Assembly (NCBI GenBank): GCA_002336895.1
Contig: DDFC01000009.1
Span: 14,035 to 78,034 of the forward strand
DNA: 64,000 bases
Direction: 5' to 3'
From: Verrucomicrobiaceae bacterium UBA1938
GTDB lineage: Bacteria; Verrucomicrobiota; Verrucomicrobiia; Verrucomicrobiales; Verrucomicrobiaceae
The translations under genes and the position numbers were made by a program. The first letter of the stretch is position 1. Each line of letters begins with the position of its first letter. Below are positions 1-8,749 of the stretch, piece after piece. The notes beneath the pieces were generated by a model. It was not told the DNA's origin and did not search any database. It worked only from the letters and a program-made list of their open reading frames with translations.

Positions 1-462
1 ATGAAGGAAAAGAAAGCCCGCGTCGAAGACGCCCTGCACGCCACCCGTGCAGCCGTGGAAGAAGGCATCGTCCCTGGCGGCGGTGTCGCTCTCATCCGCG
101 CTCAGGCCGCCGTTGGCGATCTGAAGCTCGTCGGCGACGAGAAGACCGGTGCTGAAATCATCGCTCGTGCGATCGAAGCCCCCCTCCGCCAGCTGGCCGC
201 CAACGCCGGTGTGGAAGGCGCTCTCATCGTGTCCGAAGTGAAGAAGGGCAAGGGCAACAGCGGCTACAACGTCGCCACTGGCGAATACGTGGACCTCATC
301 AAGGCTGGCGTCGTGGACCCTGCCAAGGTGACCCGCAGCGCTCTCCAGAACGCCGCCTCCATCTCCGGCCTGCTCCTCACCACGGAATGCCTGATCGCAG
401 ACATCCCCAAGGAAGAGAAGGCTGACGCCGGTCACAGCCACGACCACGGCGGCATGATGTAA
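1..462 (+). CDS. groL: Chaperonin GroEL, C-terminal part (cut by window start)
   Basis: This is the last 153 codons of the 60-kDa chaperonin, which forms the double-ring ATP-dependent protein-folding chamber in the cytoplasm. The window opens at an internal methionine in the conserved stretch MKEKKARVEDALHATRAAV, corresponding to about residue 389 of the E. coli protein, so the true start lies upstream. The GIVPGGGVAL and GEYVDLIKAGVVDPAKVTRSA segments are typical of the equatorial domain. The C-terminus ends HSHDHGGMM, a His/Asp-rich version of the usual Gly-Gly-Met tail. A strong intrinsic terminator follows 50 bases downstream. Identity is certain; only the N-terminal two thirds is missing. 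Confidence 0.97.
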   Translation: MKEKKARVEDALHATRAAVEEGIVPGGGVALIRAQAAVGDLKLVGDEKTGAEIIARAIEAPLRQLAANAGVEGALIVSEVKKGKGNSGYNVATGEYVDLIKAGVVDPAKVTRSALQNAASISGLLLTTECLIADIPKEEKADAGHSHDHGGMM

Positions 463-515
463 TGCCATTTTGAACCGTTGGGTGACCCAACCCACCCTGC
501 GGCTCAGAAACCTAT

Positions 516-550
516 GCGGCCCGGAAGCAATTCCGGGTCGCATTTTTTTT
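516..550 (+). terminator. Intrinsic terminator after groEL
   Basis: GCGGCCCGGAA and TTCCGGGTCGC pair around a four-base GCAA loop and are followed by eight T residues at 543-550. This is a textbook rho-independent terminator placed just after the groEL stop. Confidence 0.9.
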
Positions 551-614
551 GCCTGCGATGAGCCGCCGGTGCAATGCAGGGGCCTCCTCAGAAAGACATG
601 CTCTCTGTAGTTTT

Positions 615-644
615 GGGACTGGGAGATGTTATCAAAACAGTCCC
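615..644. promoter_or_regulatory. Inverted repeat upstream of the Wzz-like gene
   Basis: A perfect 7-base inverted repeat, GGGACTG and CAGTCCC, with a 16-base spacer lies in the gap between the groEL terminator and the Wzz-like gene. It could be an operator or a hairpin in the leader. No clear promoter boxes could be assigned, so its role is unknown. Confidence 0.25.
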
Positions 645-729
645 GGATTGTAATTTGATCTCTTAGGCGGTGAATTTAGCTTGCTGCACAGCCGCTGGGC
701 AGAAGAAACTGACGGCCATAAAATTTCTC

Positions 730-1773
730 ATGAGCGCCACCCGCATCATTATTCGTATCCTCATCGTTCTGGGTTTTGTGCTTGCGGGTGCCTGTGTGGG
801 CGGCTGGCTCGGTGTCTCACGGCAGGCCTGGCTCATCACCAGCCAGCAGCCGAAGTTTCGATCTCTGGCCAAGCTGGTGGCCGGCGGGGATCTCAGCCGC
901 AGTGTCCCAAACTGGCAGGAGCAGCGGCAGGACTTTTACGGCACGATCATCGAAACCGTGGAATCTGCCGAGATGAGCCGCCGTGCCCTGGAGCGTGTGC
1001 GGGCCCTGAACTCAGAACTTCAAGACAAGGAATGCGATGTGGCCATCCGCGCCGTACAGACCAAGGGAAGCGGCATCATCAACATCCTCGCGACAGGGGC
1101 CGATCCCAAATTCACCCGGGTCTTTCTCGATGCTCTGCTGGACGAGTTCATCGGCTTCCGGCAGAGCATACGTGAGAGCGCGCAGGGCAAGGTGCTCCAG
1201 CGGTTTCTGACGGAGGTGGTGTCAAAGCAGAAGACCATGGAAGACTCCATGGAGAAGCTGGAGAAAGTGCGCAGCCGGGGCGCGGACACGATCAGCACCA
1301 GATCAGACCGGGAGCGGCTGGTGACTCGCCTCAACGCCCAGCGAAACCGGCGCGACGACCTCCGGCTGGAGATCAAACCCATGAAGAGCGACAATGCCGA
1401 ACGTGCGCCACTTCAGGCCCAGCTGGAAGCCATTGAATCGGAAATCAGCGACATCGAAAAACAACTGGATCATGCGGAAACGGCTCTCGCTGAACTGAAC
1501 GCAGCCCGTGAAAAATGCGAAATCGACAAGATGGCCTACGAGAAGCTCTTCAACGAAGTGGAGAGGCTGCAGACCCTCTTCAACACGCAGGGCGACTATG
1601 TCTCCATCCAGGAGCGCGCCTCTCCTGCCAGCGAAAACGTCGAAGACTGGGTCATGCCCTCCGCCCTCTGCGCCCTCGTAGGTGGCGGGGTGTCAGGCGT
1701 TGCCGGCCTGATGTTCAGCCTGCTCCTCGTGCGCGCCCCCAAGCCGCCGCAGATCCCGACACCGGTGGTGTGA
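730..1773 (+). CDS. Wzz/GumC-like polysaccharide chain-length protein
   Basis: About 347 residues with an N-terminal membrane segment (IIIRILIVLGFVLAGACVGG), a long periplasmic region rich in coiled coil (roughly residues 150-290), and a second membrane segment near the C-terminus (LCALVGGGVSGVAGLMFSLL) followed by a short Pro-rich tail. This topology, with the QERASPASENVEDWVMP stretch just before the second membrane helix, matches polysaccharide co-polymerase proteins of the Wzz/GumC type, which set polymer chain length in the inner membrane. There is no C-terminal tyrosine-kinase domain and no neighbouring export genes, so it stands alone. The frame is open back to a GTG at 670. The ATG at 730 is preferred because it places the membrane helix at the N-terminus, but neither start has a good ribosome-binding site. 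Confidence 0.6.
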   Translation: MSATRIIIRILIVLGFVLAGACVGGWLGVSRQAWLITSQQPKFRSLAKLVAGGDLSRSVPNWQEQRQDFYGTIIETVESAEMSRRALERVRALNSELQDKECDVAIRAVQTKGSGIINILATGADPKFTRVFLDALLDEFIGFRQSIRESAQGKVLQRFLTEVVSKQKTMEDSMEKLEKVRSRGADTISTRSDRERLVTRLNAQRNRRDDLRLEIKPMKSDNAERAPLQAQLEAIESEISDIEKQLDHAETALAELNAAREKCEIDKMAYEKLFNEVERLQTLFNTQGDYVSIQERASPASENVEDWVMPSALCALVGGGVSGVAGLMFSLLLVRAPKPPQIPTPVV

Positions 1774-1864
1774 CCATGATTGCCCCGGGCAATTCATCCA
1801 TTGAGCAAATCAATTCGCACCGGCCCGTTGTTTCACGCAGGGTGGGTGCAGTCCGTTTCCTGCC

Positions 1865-3202
1865 ATGAGCAACAATCATCAACGCTGGCTCCTCGAACAG
1901 CTCCCGCAGTGGGAGCGTGAAGGTCTTCTCACCCCCGAGGCGGCGCGCACCCTGCGCGACCGCCATGCCGTGGACGACTCCCAGCCCGGCGCGGCGCAGA
2001 TCGTGATGGGGGCGCTGGGTGCGCTGCTCATCGGCAGCGGCTTGATCGCGATCATCGGGTTCAACTGGGATGACTTCACACGCCCGGTGCGGCTGCTGTT
2101 TGCCTTTGTGCCGCTGCTGCTCGCGCAGCTCTTCAGCTTCCGTGCGCTGCAGCGTGGCGCTGCCACCGCGCCCTGGGTGCGGGAGACGGCGGCGCTGCTG
2201 CAGGCGCTGACCACGGGCGCGTGCATCGCCATCGTCTCGCAGATCTACAATCTCGGCGGCGAGTGGCCGGACTTCCTCTTCTGGTGGCTGCTGCTCAGCC
2301 TGCCGCTGGTCTGGGTGCTGCGCTCCAGCTCGGTGGCCATCTTTTACCTCATCGGCATCGCGGTGTGGAGCGTGAACCAGGTGGAGCATGGCAGGCCATG
2401 GTATGACAGTCCCCTGCTCTATCCGGTGCTGCTGCTGGGCCTGCTGCCTTGGTGGCCGGGCTGGAAAATGCGGACCTCGCTTTCCCTCTCCGTGCGCTGG
2501 GTCATGACGCTCAGCGCCATCTTCGGCCTGTGCAGCGCGGCGGTTTTTGCCTGCTCCCGCAGCCAGGAGCATTACGGCTACTACGAGGACTCCTTCTTCT
2601 GGCTCTGGACTCTCACCGCAGCGGCGCTGACCCTTCTGCCGCTCAGTCAAAACTGCCTCGACGAGCCCACCCGCCGCAAGCCGCAGGTGCTGCTGGGCGG
2701 TCTCTGGCTGCTGGGCTATGGAGTGGCCGCGACTTTCCGGGATGCCAGCGGTGACATCCTGCGGGGTGTGCCCTATGCCCTGCGTCTGCCCTGGTGCTGG
2801 GGCCTGCTGACCGTGCTGGCCGCGTTTGTCGCTCTGGCCTTCCTGCGCCGGCGCTGGGCGGTGCTGGCCATCGCGTCCATCTCCCTGCTGCCCCTGCTCA
2901 TGATCCCGCTCCATCGTCCTGATGTCCGGCCAGACGGCACGCTGCTCTCCTGGCTGGCGCTGCTGCATCTGGCGGCCATCGGCATCACGCTCATCGTGCT
3001 GGAGTTTGCCGGCAAAAAAGGTGCACCACGTCTCGGGGCCACGCTGCTCTCCGTGCTCATCATCGCCCGCATGGCGGACAGCGATCTCTCCCTTCTGGCC
3101 AAAGGCGTGGCCTTCATCGGCGTCGGCATCGCCTTCCTGGGCTTCAACATCCTCATGGGCCGCCTGCTCAAACAGAAAGCCGCTGCTCCCCTTCCCGCAT
3201 GA
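1865..3202 (+). CDS. DUF2157 multi-pass membrane protein
   Basis: A 445-residue protein with a soluble N-terminal section of about 45 residues (QLPQWEREGLLTPEAARTLR) followed by about a dozen hydrophobic helices. The N-terminal part and the following GALGALLIGSGLIAIIGFNW segment are characteristic of DUF2157. The gene overlaps the next one by the four bases ATGA, so the two are translationally coupled. DUF2157 and GDYXXLXY proteins frequently occur side by side. Their biochemical role is not established, and none is proposed here. Confidence 0.8.
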   Translation: MSNNHQRWLLEQLPQWEREGLLTPEAARTLRDRHAVDDSQPGAAQIVMGALGALLIGSGLIAIIGFNWDDFTRPVRLLFAFVPLLLAQLFSFRALQRGAATAPWVRETAALLQALTTGACIAIVSQIYNLGGEWPDFLFWWLLLSLPLVWVLRSSSVAIFYLIGIAVWSVNQVEHGRPWYDSPLLYPVLLLGLLPWWPGWKMRTSLSLSVRWVMTLSAIFGLCSAAVFACSRSQEHYGYYEDSFFWLWTLTAAALTLLPLSQNCLDEPTRRKPQVLLGGLWLLGYGVAATFRDASGDILRGVPYALRLPWCWGLLTVLAAFVALAFLRRRWAVLAIASISLLPLLMIPLHRPDVRPDGTLLSWLALLHLAAIGITLIVLEFAGKKGAPRLGATLLSVLIIARMADSDLSLLAKGVAFIGVGIAFLGFNILMGRLLKQKAAAPLPA

Positions 3203-3750
3203 AAACGCTTCCTCTCATCATCTTCGGCATCGCCGCGCTGGCGCAGTGGGCGGCGCCTCTGTCCCAGATCTGGACGCACGAGCAGGTGCTGGCCAAAGGC
3301 ACGCTCATCAAGCTCAAGTGCCAGGCGCCCGATCCCTACGATCCACTGCGCGGGCGCTATCTCGCTGTGCGCCCGCAGCAGCGGGAGGCCACCGTGCCAG
3401 CGGGGATGAAGCTGAAGAAAGGCATGCAGGTGTATGCGCAGCTCACCCCCGGTTCCGATGGCCTGGCCACCGTCTCCAGCCTTTCGCTCACCCCGCCGGA
3501 TGGAGGTGACTACATCCGCCTCAAAGCACAGTACGTTTACAACGACAAGATCACCTTCGAGTGGCCCTTTGACCGCTTTTACGTGAACGAAAAGCTCGCC
3601 CCTGAAGCCGACAAATGGTTCGCCGAAAACATCCGCACCGCCAAAGGCATCACCGCCGAGGTGCGCGTGTACAACGGCCGCGCCGTGCTGCAAGACCTGA
3701 GCCTCGACGGCAAGCCCTTCCGCGAGATCCTCAAGGAACGGGTGAAGTGA
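3199..3750 (+). CDS. GDYXXLXY family membrane-anchored protein
   Basis: 183 residues with one N-terminal hydrophobic segment (signal or anchor, residues 4-22) and a periplasmic domain. The segment PYDPLRGRYLAVRP at about residues 45-58 corresponds to the region that names the GDYXXLXY family, here with GRY in place of GDY, and a second GDYIRLKAQY stretch occurs near residue 102. Its start overlaps the stop of the DUF2157 gene, giving a two-gene operon. Function unknown. Confidence 0.75.
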   Translation: MKTLPLIIFGIAALAQWAAPLSQIWTHEQVLAKGTLIKLKCQAPDPYDPLRGRYLAVRPQQREATVPAGMKLKKGMQVYAQLTPGSDGLATVSSLSLTPPDGGDYIRLKAQYVYNDKITFEWPFDRFYVNEKLAPEADKWFAENIRTAKGITAEVRVYNGRAVLQDLSLDGKPFREILKERVK

Positions 3751-3754
3751 GGGC

Positions 3755-5572
3755 GTGAAACGGGCAGCCTGTCTCACGGTCCCCCGCCCCGCCACCACAT
3801 CGTCACTTGCATCCTGCCTATGCGTGCTTCATTCGCGGCGCTTGCAACCGCTCCACCTCATCGACGCCATCGGTCCCTTTTTTCGCGGGCATGACGTGCG
3901 TACGATCAACTGGTCCAAGATCCCCTGGCATCATCTGCCCAAGGCGGGCGGGCCGGATGCGGAGGCCTGGTGGGCGCTGGTGCGGGCGGACCTCACACGA
4001 TTCGCAGAACAGGCATCGGCCTGGGGATTCAATGCCGTCTCTCTCGATGACGTGACGCATCTGGCCGATCACGCCTGGCTGGAGCCCGAGCTGCGCGCAC
4101 GCATCGCCTACTATCGCAGGGAGTTTGCGCGCTGTTTTGAGATCTTCACCACGCGCGGCATGCAGGTGCATCTGACGATGGATGTCATGACCTACACGCC
4201 CGAGCTGCAGCGGCGCATGACGGAAACGAAGCGCGAGGTGAACGATTATCTGGCAGAGCTGCTTGACGGATTCTTTGTGAGCTTTCCGCAGGTGGCGGGC
4301 ATCATCATCCGCATTGGTGAATCCGATGGCAAAGGCGTGCACGATGAGTTCCGCAGCCAGCTCATCATCCAAAAGCCCGCGCAGGCCCGCCAGCTCCTTT
4401 GTGATCTGCTGCCCGTGTGCGAGAAGCACGCGCGCCGCCTCATCTTCCGCACCTGGACCGTGGGTGCGTACCGCATCGGCGATCTCATGTGGCACCGCCG
4501 CACCTTCACCAGTGTGTTTGAAGGACTGGAGAGTCCGGCGCTGGTCATCTCCATGAAATACGGCGAGTCCGATTTCTTCCGCTACCTGCCGCTGAATTCC
4601 AATTTCTTCCGCACCGATGTGGCCAAGATCGTGGAGCTGCAGACGCGGCGCGAGTATGAGGGCTGTGGTGAGTACCCGAGCTTCATCGGCTGGGAGTATG
4701 AGCGCTACGCGCGCGAGCTGAAGCACGCGAAGAATGTGATCGGCTGCATGGTGTGGTGCCAGACCGGCGGCTGGGTGCCCTTCCGCCGCATCGCGCTGAT
4801 CGATCCGGAGGCCATCTGGACGGACCTGAACACCTTTGTGACCATCCGCATCATCAAGGACGGCATGCCGGTGGAGGACGCCGTGCGCGCCTTTGCCAAA
4901 GAGCGTGCGCTGGGGGATGCCGAGGCGCTGATCGAACTGCTGCGCTACTCGGATGAGGTCATCCGCGAGCTGCTTTACACCGAGGAATTCGCGCAGCAGA
5001 AGCTCTTCTTCCGCCGCGTGCGCATCCCGCCGCTGCTGCAGGTGTACTGGGGGAACATCTTCATCAATCACAGCATCAAAAAGCTGCTGCGCTACTTTGT
5101 GCAGGAGCCTGAGGCTGCGCTGCGCAGTGCCGCACGCTGCATGGACCGCCTGGAGCAGATGATCGCCCTGGCACCACGTGCGGGGGTGCCGGTGGCCGAT
5201 CTCGAATACATGCGCGACACCTTCCGCCTGCTGGCGATGGCGCGGGAGTATTGCTTCACGGAGTTCACCCCCGAGATGGAGACCCGCCTGCGCGAAGCCA
5301 AGCGCGCCTACAAGGCCAAGTACCCCAAGCGCGGGCTGCGCGCGCGCTACCGCATCAAGACCGACTTCAAGCCCTTCTGGGTCAAGCGCCGCTATCTTGG
5401 CTGGGCCGTGGAGCTCCTCATGCGCCGCCGCCGCGGCTACCGCCTCATCGACCGCCTGCTCATCCTGCACGTGCTGTCCATGATCTACCGCATCATCGCA
5501 GTTCGAAAGCCGCACTGGATACCTGGATTTGCCAAAGAGAGCGCGATGGGTGTGGATGTGGTGTTCCGGTGA
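3755..5572 (+). CDS. TIM-barrel glycoside hydrolase-like protein, cytoplasmic
   Basis: About 580-605 residues without a signal peptide. The central part has barrel-like strand motifs resembling alpha-glucuronidase (GH67) and related glycosidase barrels: NAVSLDDVTHL, GMQVHLTMDVMTY, GIIIRIGESDG, RLIFRTWTVGAYRIGDL, LVISMKYGESDFFRYLP and IGWEYERY. The acidic residues in RIGESDG and KYGESDF are candidate catalytic or substrate-binding positions. The C-terminal 100 residues are helical and strongly basic (YPKRGLRARYRIK, ELLMRRRRGYR), unusual for a glycosidase. The frame opens at GTG 3755; a GTG at 3824 is an alternative start that removes a poorly conserved-looking Ala/Arg/Ser-rich leader. The exact substrate cannot be told. 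A role in carbohydrate processing is inferred from the fold resemblance only. Confidence 0.5.
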   Translation: MKRAACLTVPRPATTSSLASCLCVLHSRRLQPLHLIDAIGPFFRGHDVRTINWSKIPWHHLPKAGGPDAEAWWALVRADLTRFAEQASAWGFNAVSLDDVTHLADHAWLEPELRARIAYYRREFARCFEIFTTRGMQVHLTMDVMTYTPELQRRMTETKREVNDYLAELLDGFFVSFPQVAGIIIRIGESDGKGVHDEFRSQLIIQKPAQARQLLCDLLPVCEKHARRLIFRTWTVGAYRIGDLMWHRRTFTSVFEGLESPALVISMKYGESDFFRYLPLNSNFFRTDVAKIVELQTRREYEGCGEYPSFIGWEYERYARELKHAKNVIGCMVWCQTGGWVPFRRIALIDPEAIWTDLNTFVTIRIIKDGMPVEDAVRAFAKERALGDAEALIELLRYSDEVIRELLYTEEFAQQKLFFRRVRIPPLLQVYWGNIFINHSIKKLLRYFVQEPEAALRSAARCMDRLEQMIALAPRAGVPVADLEYMRDTFRLLAMAREYCFTEFTPEMETRLREAKRAYKAKYPKRGLRARYRIKTDFKPFWVKRRYLGWAVELLMRRRRGYRLIDRLLILHVLSMIYRIIAVRKPHWIPGFAKESAMGVDVVFR

Positions 5573-5596
5573 AAGACACCTTCACTCCCGGCGCGC

Positions 5597-5962
5597 CTAC
5601 GAGGGCTTGTGCACCAATAAATGCCTATAGTCCTTCAGGACAATGGCGATGGCAGTGTTGGCATCATATTGCTCATTGATGACCTCATCGTGATAAATTC
5701 GGTATAAAGGACCACCTTCTCCATCATGAACATTGATGAAGTAGGGATCGCCAGTTCCAATGCCGCAGTTTCCTACAGGTACGAATCCAGCAGGAGCCAC
5801 CGCTATTCCCGGGTAGGCCTCGGTCTGCTCATTCAAAATGTTGGCTTCACTGAGAATCTCAATCTCTGCTCCAACACCTGACAAATCGACTTCAACAGGC
5901 AACGAAATCTCTCGTCCGACCAGATGGTGCTGTTCGACAAATGTTTTCCAGTAAGGCGGCAT
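5597..5962 (-). CDS. SMI1/KNR4 (SUKH)-like protein
   Basis: A 121-residue acidic protein. The stretch AGFVPVGNCGIGTGDPYFIN followed by GPLYRIYHDEV is the core pattern of SUKH-superfamily proteins, many of which are immunity proteins for contact-dependent or polymorphic toxins, although others are general regulators. No toxin gene is adjacent, so it is an orphan. The ATG at 5962 starts the protein at MPPYWKTF; the frame continues upstream to 6013, but that extension would run into the oxidoreductase gene. It is convergent with the glycosidase-like gene and follows the oxidoreductase on the same strand after only 13 bases. Confidence 0.55.
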   Translation of the reverse strand: MPPYWKTFVEQHHLVGREISLPVEVDLSGVGAEIEILSEANILNEQTEAYPGIAVAPAGFVPVGNCGIGTGDPYFINVHDGEGGPLYRIYHDEVINEQYDANTAIAIVLKDYRHLLVHKPS

Positions 5963-5975
5963 GTGATCTGGTCGG

Positions 5976-7244
5976 CTACAGCTTCGGCTCCCACCCCTTG
6001 CGGTACCCACCATCCCTGCCCCACAGCTTCATTGCTTCCGCATTGTCCAGCACCTTGCCAGTTTTGGGATCGCACTTCACCACGGTGTTCGTGCGGTAGG
6101 CCATGTTGCCCAGGTGGCACATCATGGTGCTCTTCTGGCCTTCTTCGATGGGGCTGTTCAGTTTGGCATTGCCACGGATGGCCTCGATGAAATTGCCCAT
6201 GTGTGCGGGGTCGCCGCCACCGGCGGCCTTGCCCTTGCTGACTTCAGCGCCTTTGGGGTCGTAGATGGTCCAGGAGTCGCGCTGCACGGCCATGGTGCCG
6301 TTGTCGCCGTAGAAGATGACCTCGCCCAGGGGCTTTTCCGCCGCACGTGGATGGCAGCTGCTCTGTACCCATTCGCAACCGGCGTGGCCGAAATCATACA
6401 CCGCCGTGCCGGTGTCCGGTGTCTCCTGGGCGTCCTGGTAGAAGTAGCGGCCGCCGTTGTAGGTGGTGCGCAGGGGGTAGTCGCCCTTGATGCCCCAGCG
6501 CAGGATGTCCAGGGTGTGGATGCCGTTGTTGCCCAGCTCGCCATTGCCCCAGTGCCAGAACCAGTGCCAGTCGTAGTGCGCCAGCTTTTTGAAATCGTGT
6601 TTCACATCATCTGGCACGGGGCCCTGCCAGAGGTCGTAGTCGATGTCAGGTGCTGCGGGCTTCTCATTGGTGGCCACGGATTTGCGGGTGTTGTAATAGA
6701 AGCCACGGCCAAAGCGCACGGGGCCGATGGCGCCGCCGTGCAGCGCCTCAATGGCTTCTTTCATCCAGGTGCGTCGCTGGTTGCCCATCTGCACCAGGCG
6801 GTCGTATTTCTTGGAGGCGGCCACGATCATCTCGGCCTCCTGCGCGTTCTGGCTGCCGGGCTTTTCCACATAGACGTGCTTGCCGGCCTGCATGCACAGC
6901 AGCGCGGCGGGGGTGTGCCAGAAATTCGGCGTGGCGATGAAGACGGCATCCAGCGTCTTGTCGTCGAGAATGGTGCGGAAGTCCTTCACACCCACGCAGG
7001 AGACTTTCTGGGTGTCGTTCACCACCTTGAGGCCTGCTTCCAGGCGCTTGGGGTCCACCTCGGCCAGGTAGGCGATCTCCACGTTTGGGAGCTTGAGCAG
7101 GGCCTGCACGTGCTGCATGCCGCGCCCCAGAGCCACCACGGCCACCTTCACTTTCTTACCGGCCTCATCCGCCGCGTAGAGTTTTGGAAGAGCAGAGGCT
7201 GCGGCAAGCACGGACGTTTGATGGAAAAAAGTGCGGCGGTTCAT
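5976..7244 (-). CDS. Tat-exported Gfo/Idh/MocA-family oxidoreductase
   Basis: 422 residues starting MNRRTFFHQTSVLAAASALP, a twin-arginine signal that ends in an Ala-rich region. The Rossmann part is seen in VKVAVVALGRGMQHVQAL and AVFIATPNFWHTPAAL, and the family signature HVYVEKPGSQN (the EKP motif) is present. The C-terminal domain contains the conserved GNNGIHTLDILRWG segment with the usual catalytic-site His. The family uses NAD(P) to oxidise or reduce sugars and inositols. Tat-exported copies are very abundant in Verrucomicrobiota and Planctomycetota, where they are thought to process glycans in the periplasm. The substrate is unknown. The frame is open upstream to 7379, but the Tat start at 7244 is clearly the real one. 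Confidence 0.9.
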   Translation of the reverse strand: MNRRTFFHQTSVLAAASALPKLYAADEAGKKVKVAVVALGRGMQHVQALLKLPNVEIAYLAEVDPKRLEAGLKVVNDTQKVSCVGVKDFRTILDDKTLDAVFIATPNFWHTPAALLCMQAGKHVYVEKPGSQNAQEAEMIVAASKKYDRLVQMGNQRRTWMKEAIEALHGGAIGPVRFGRGFYYNTRKSVATNEKPAAPDIDYDLWQGPVPDDVKHDFKKLAHYDWHWFWHWGNGELGNNGIHTLDILRWGIKGDYPLRTTYNGGRYFYQDAQETPDTGTAVYDFGHAGCEWVQSSCHPRAAEKPLGEVIFYGDNGTMAVQRDSWTIYDPKGAEVSKGKAAGGGDPAHMGNFIEAIRGNAKLNSPIEEGQKSTMMCHLGNMAYRTNTVVKCDPKTGKVLDNAEAMKLWGRDGGYRKGWEPKL

Positions 7245-7411
7245 GATGGTGAGACCAAATCGGTGCCGGGGGGCTGGGTCTTGCGGCCAATCAAATCTTC
7301 CTCCTCCTCCCTTTGAGTGCCCATCGTCACCGCCCACCGGGAGTAGGAGTATGAGGAAGAGCAGGAGCAGGATTGCCAAAATGCGCTTTTTGCGCCAAGA
7401 ATCCCCTTCAC

Positions 7412-8449
7412 ATGACTTTCGCCGACCTTCACCGCATCTATCACCAGCCCTTTTTCGACCTCCTCAAGCAGGCTCGCGCCGTGCATGACGAGCACTGGAC
7501 CGGCAACGAGGTGCAGCTCTGCACCCTGCTGAGCATCAAGACCGGCGGCTGCAGCGAGGACTGCGGCTACTGCGCCCAGAGCGCCCGCTACAGCACCGGC
7601 GTGCAGGCGGAAAAGCTGATGCCCAAGGAGCAGATCATGGAGCGCGCCCTGGCCGCCCGCGCCAGCGGCTCCACCCGCTTCTGCATGGGGGCCGCCTGGA
7701 AAGGCGTGCGCAAAGGCACCCAGAAATTTGATCAGGTGCTCGACATCGTGCGCGACGTGTCCAAGCTCGGCATGGAAGTCTGCGTCACCCTTGGCCAGCT
7801 GGGTGCAGAAGAAGCCACCGACCTCAAGGAAGCCGGTGTCACCGCCTACAACCACAACGTGGACACCTCCCCGGAGCACTACCCGAACATCGTCAGCACC
7901 CACACCTTTGAGGACCGCCTGAGCACCATCCGCCACGCGCAGGATGCCGGCATGTCAGTCTGCTGCGGCGGCATTCTCGGCCTCGGCGAGACCATCGAGG
8001 ACCGCCTGAAAATGCTGGAGGTCATCTCCAACTTCAATCCCCAGCCCGAGAGCATCCCGATCAACGCCCTCATGCCCATCAAAGGCACCCCCATGGGCGA
8101 CAACGAAGTCGTCGATTCCTTCGCCTTCATCCGCATGATCGCCGTCACCCGCATCGCCGTGCCGAAGGCCAAGGTGCGCCTCAGCGCCGGCCGCACGAAC
8201 CTCAGCCGCGAAGCCCAGGCCCTGGCCTATTTCGCCGGTGCCAACTCCATCTTCTACGGAGACAAACTCCTCACCGCCGCCAACCCGCGCGCCAACGAGG
8301 ACATGAAACTCCTCCGCGACCTCGGCCTCGCCGCCCAGCAGCCCAATCCTGACATGGAAGCCCCCGAGGCCACCGAAGGCCGCCCACTGATGCCCTGCTG
8401 CACTGAGGAGCATGCCTGCGAGATGGAGAAAGCGAACGGGTGCTGCTAA
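7412..8449 (+). CDS. bioB: Biotin synthase BioB
   Basis: 345-residue radical-SAM enzyme that inserts sulfur into dethiobiotin, the last step of biotin synthesis. The SAM-binding 4Fe-4S cysteines are C47, C51 and C54 in GGCSEDCGYCAQS. The sacrificial 2Fe-2S cluster ligands are recognisable in STRFCMGAAWKG (C91), MEVCVTLG (C124), SVCCGGILGLGE (C184/C185) and the Arg in KVRLSAGR. The protein ends with an unusual Cys-rich tail carrying C329, C330, C336, C344 and C345. The ATG at 7412 (MTFADLHRIYHQ) is chosen because the upstream extension looks unrelated to the family. No other bio genes are nearby. Confidence 0.95.
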   Translation: MTFADLHRIYHQPFFDLLKQARAVHDEHWTGNEVQLCTLLSIKTGGCSEDCGYCAQSARYSTGVQAEKLMPKEQIMERALAARASGSTRFCMGAAWKGVRKGTQKFDQVLDIVRDVSKLGMEVCVTLGQLGAEEATDLKEAGVTAYNHNVDTSPEHYPNIVSTHTFEDRLSTIRHAQDAGMSVCCGGILGLGETIEDRLKMLEVISNFNPQPESIPINALMPIKGTPMGDNEVVDSFAFIRMIAVTRIAVPKAKVRLSAGRTNLSREAQALAYFAGANSIFYGDKLLTAANPRANEDMKLLRDLGLAAQQPNPDMEAPEATEGRPLMPCCTEEHACEMEKANGCC

Positions 8450-8472
8450 TCGAGAGTTGAAATCACACTCAC

Positions 8473-8745
8473 ATGAGCCTCCGAGTGAAAGCCATCATCT
8501 CGGGGGTCGTGATTGAGAGTGTTTTGTTTTCGTTGATGTATCTGGATGGATGGGGGCCATGCGGGCCAAATACGCAGCTGGGCGTTGTGACCACTCTGCT
8601 TCAGATACCAGGAGTGATTATTGCGGCACCTTTTGCATGGTTGCCTCTGCCATCTGTTTTGGAGACTCCCATCTTCTTTGTGTGTTCTTGTTTATTTTGG
8701 ACACTGATTAGCTACGCAGTTTTGATAACACGCGATAAACGCTGA
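8473..8745 (+). CDS. Small hypothetical membrane protein
   Basis: A 90-residue protein with about two or three hydrophobic helices (AIISGVVIESVLFSLMYL, PGVIIAAPFAWLPL, IFFVCSCLFWTLISYAVLI) and a short basic C-terminus (ITRDKR). It begins 23 bases after bioB on the same strand and stops just before the convergent purine nucleoside phosphorylase gene. Its base composition is AT-richer than its neighbours. No family is recognised. Confidence 0.5.
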   Translation: MSLRVKAIISGVVIESVLFSLMYLDGWGPCGPNTQLGVVTTLLQIPGVIIAAPFAWLPLPSVLETPIFFVCSCLFWTLISYAVLITRDKR

Positions 8746-8749
8746 ACGC

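Noticed and set aside
3818..5515. Long open frame antisense to the glycosidase-like gene
   Set aside because: It mirrors the GC-rich codon pattern of the real gene, has His/Ala/Gln-rich composition without motifs and no plausible start context.
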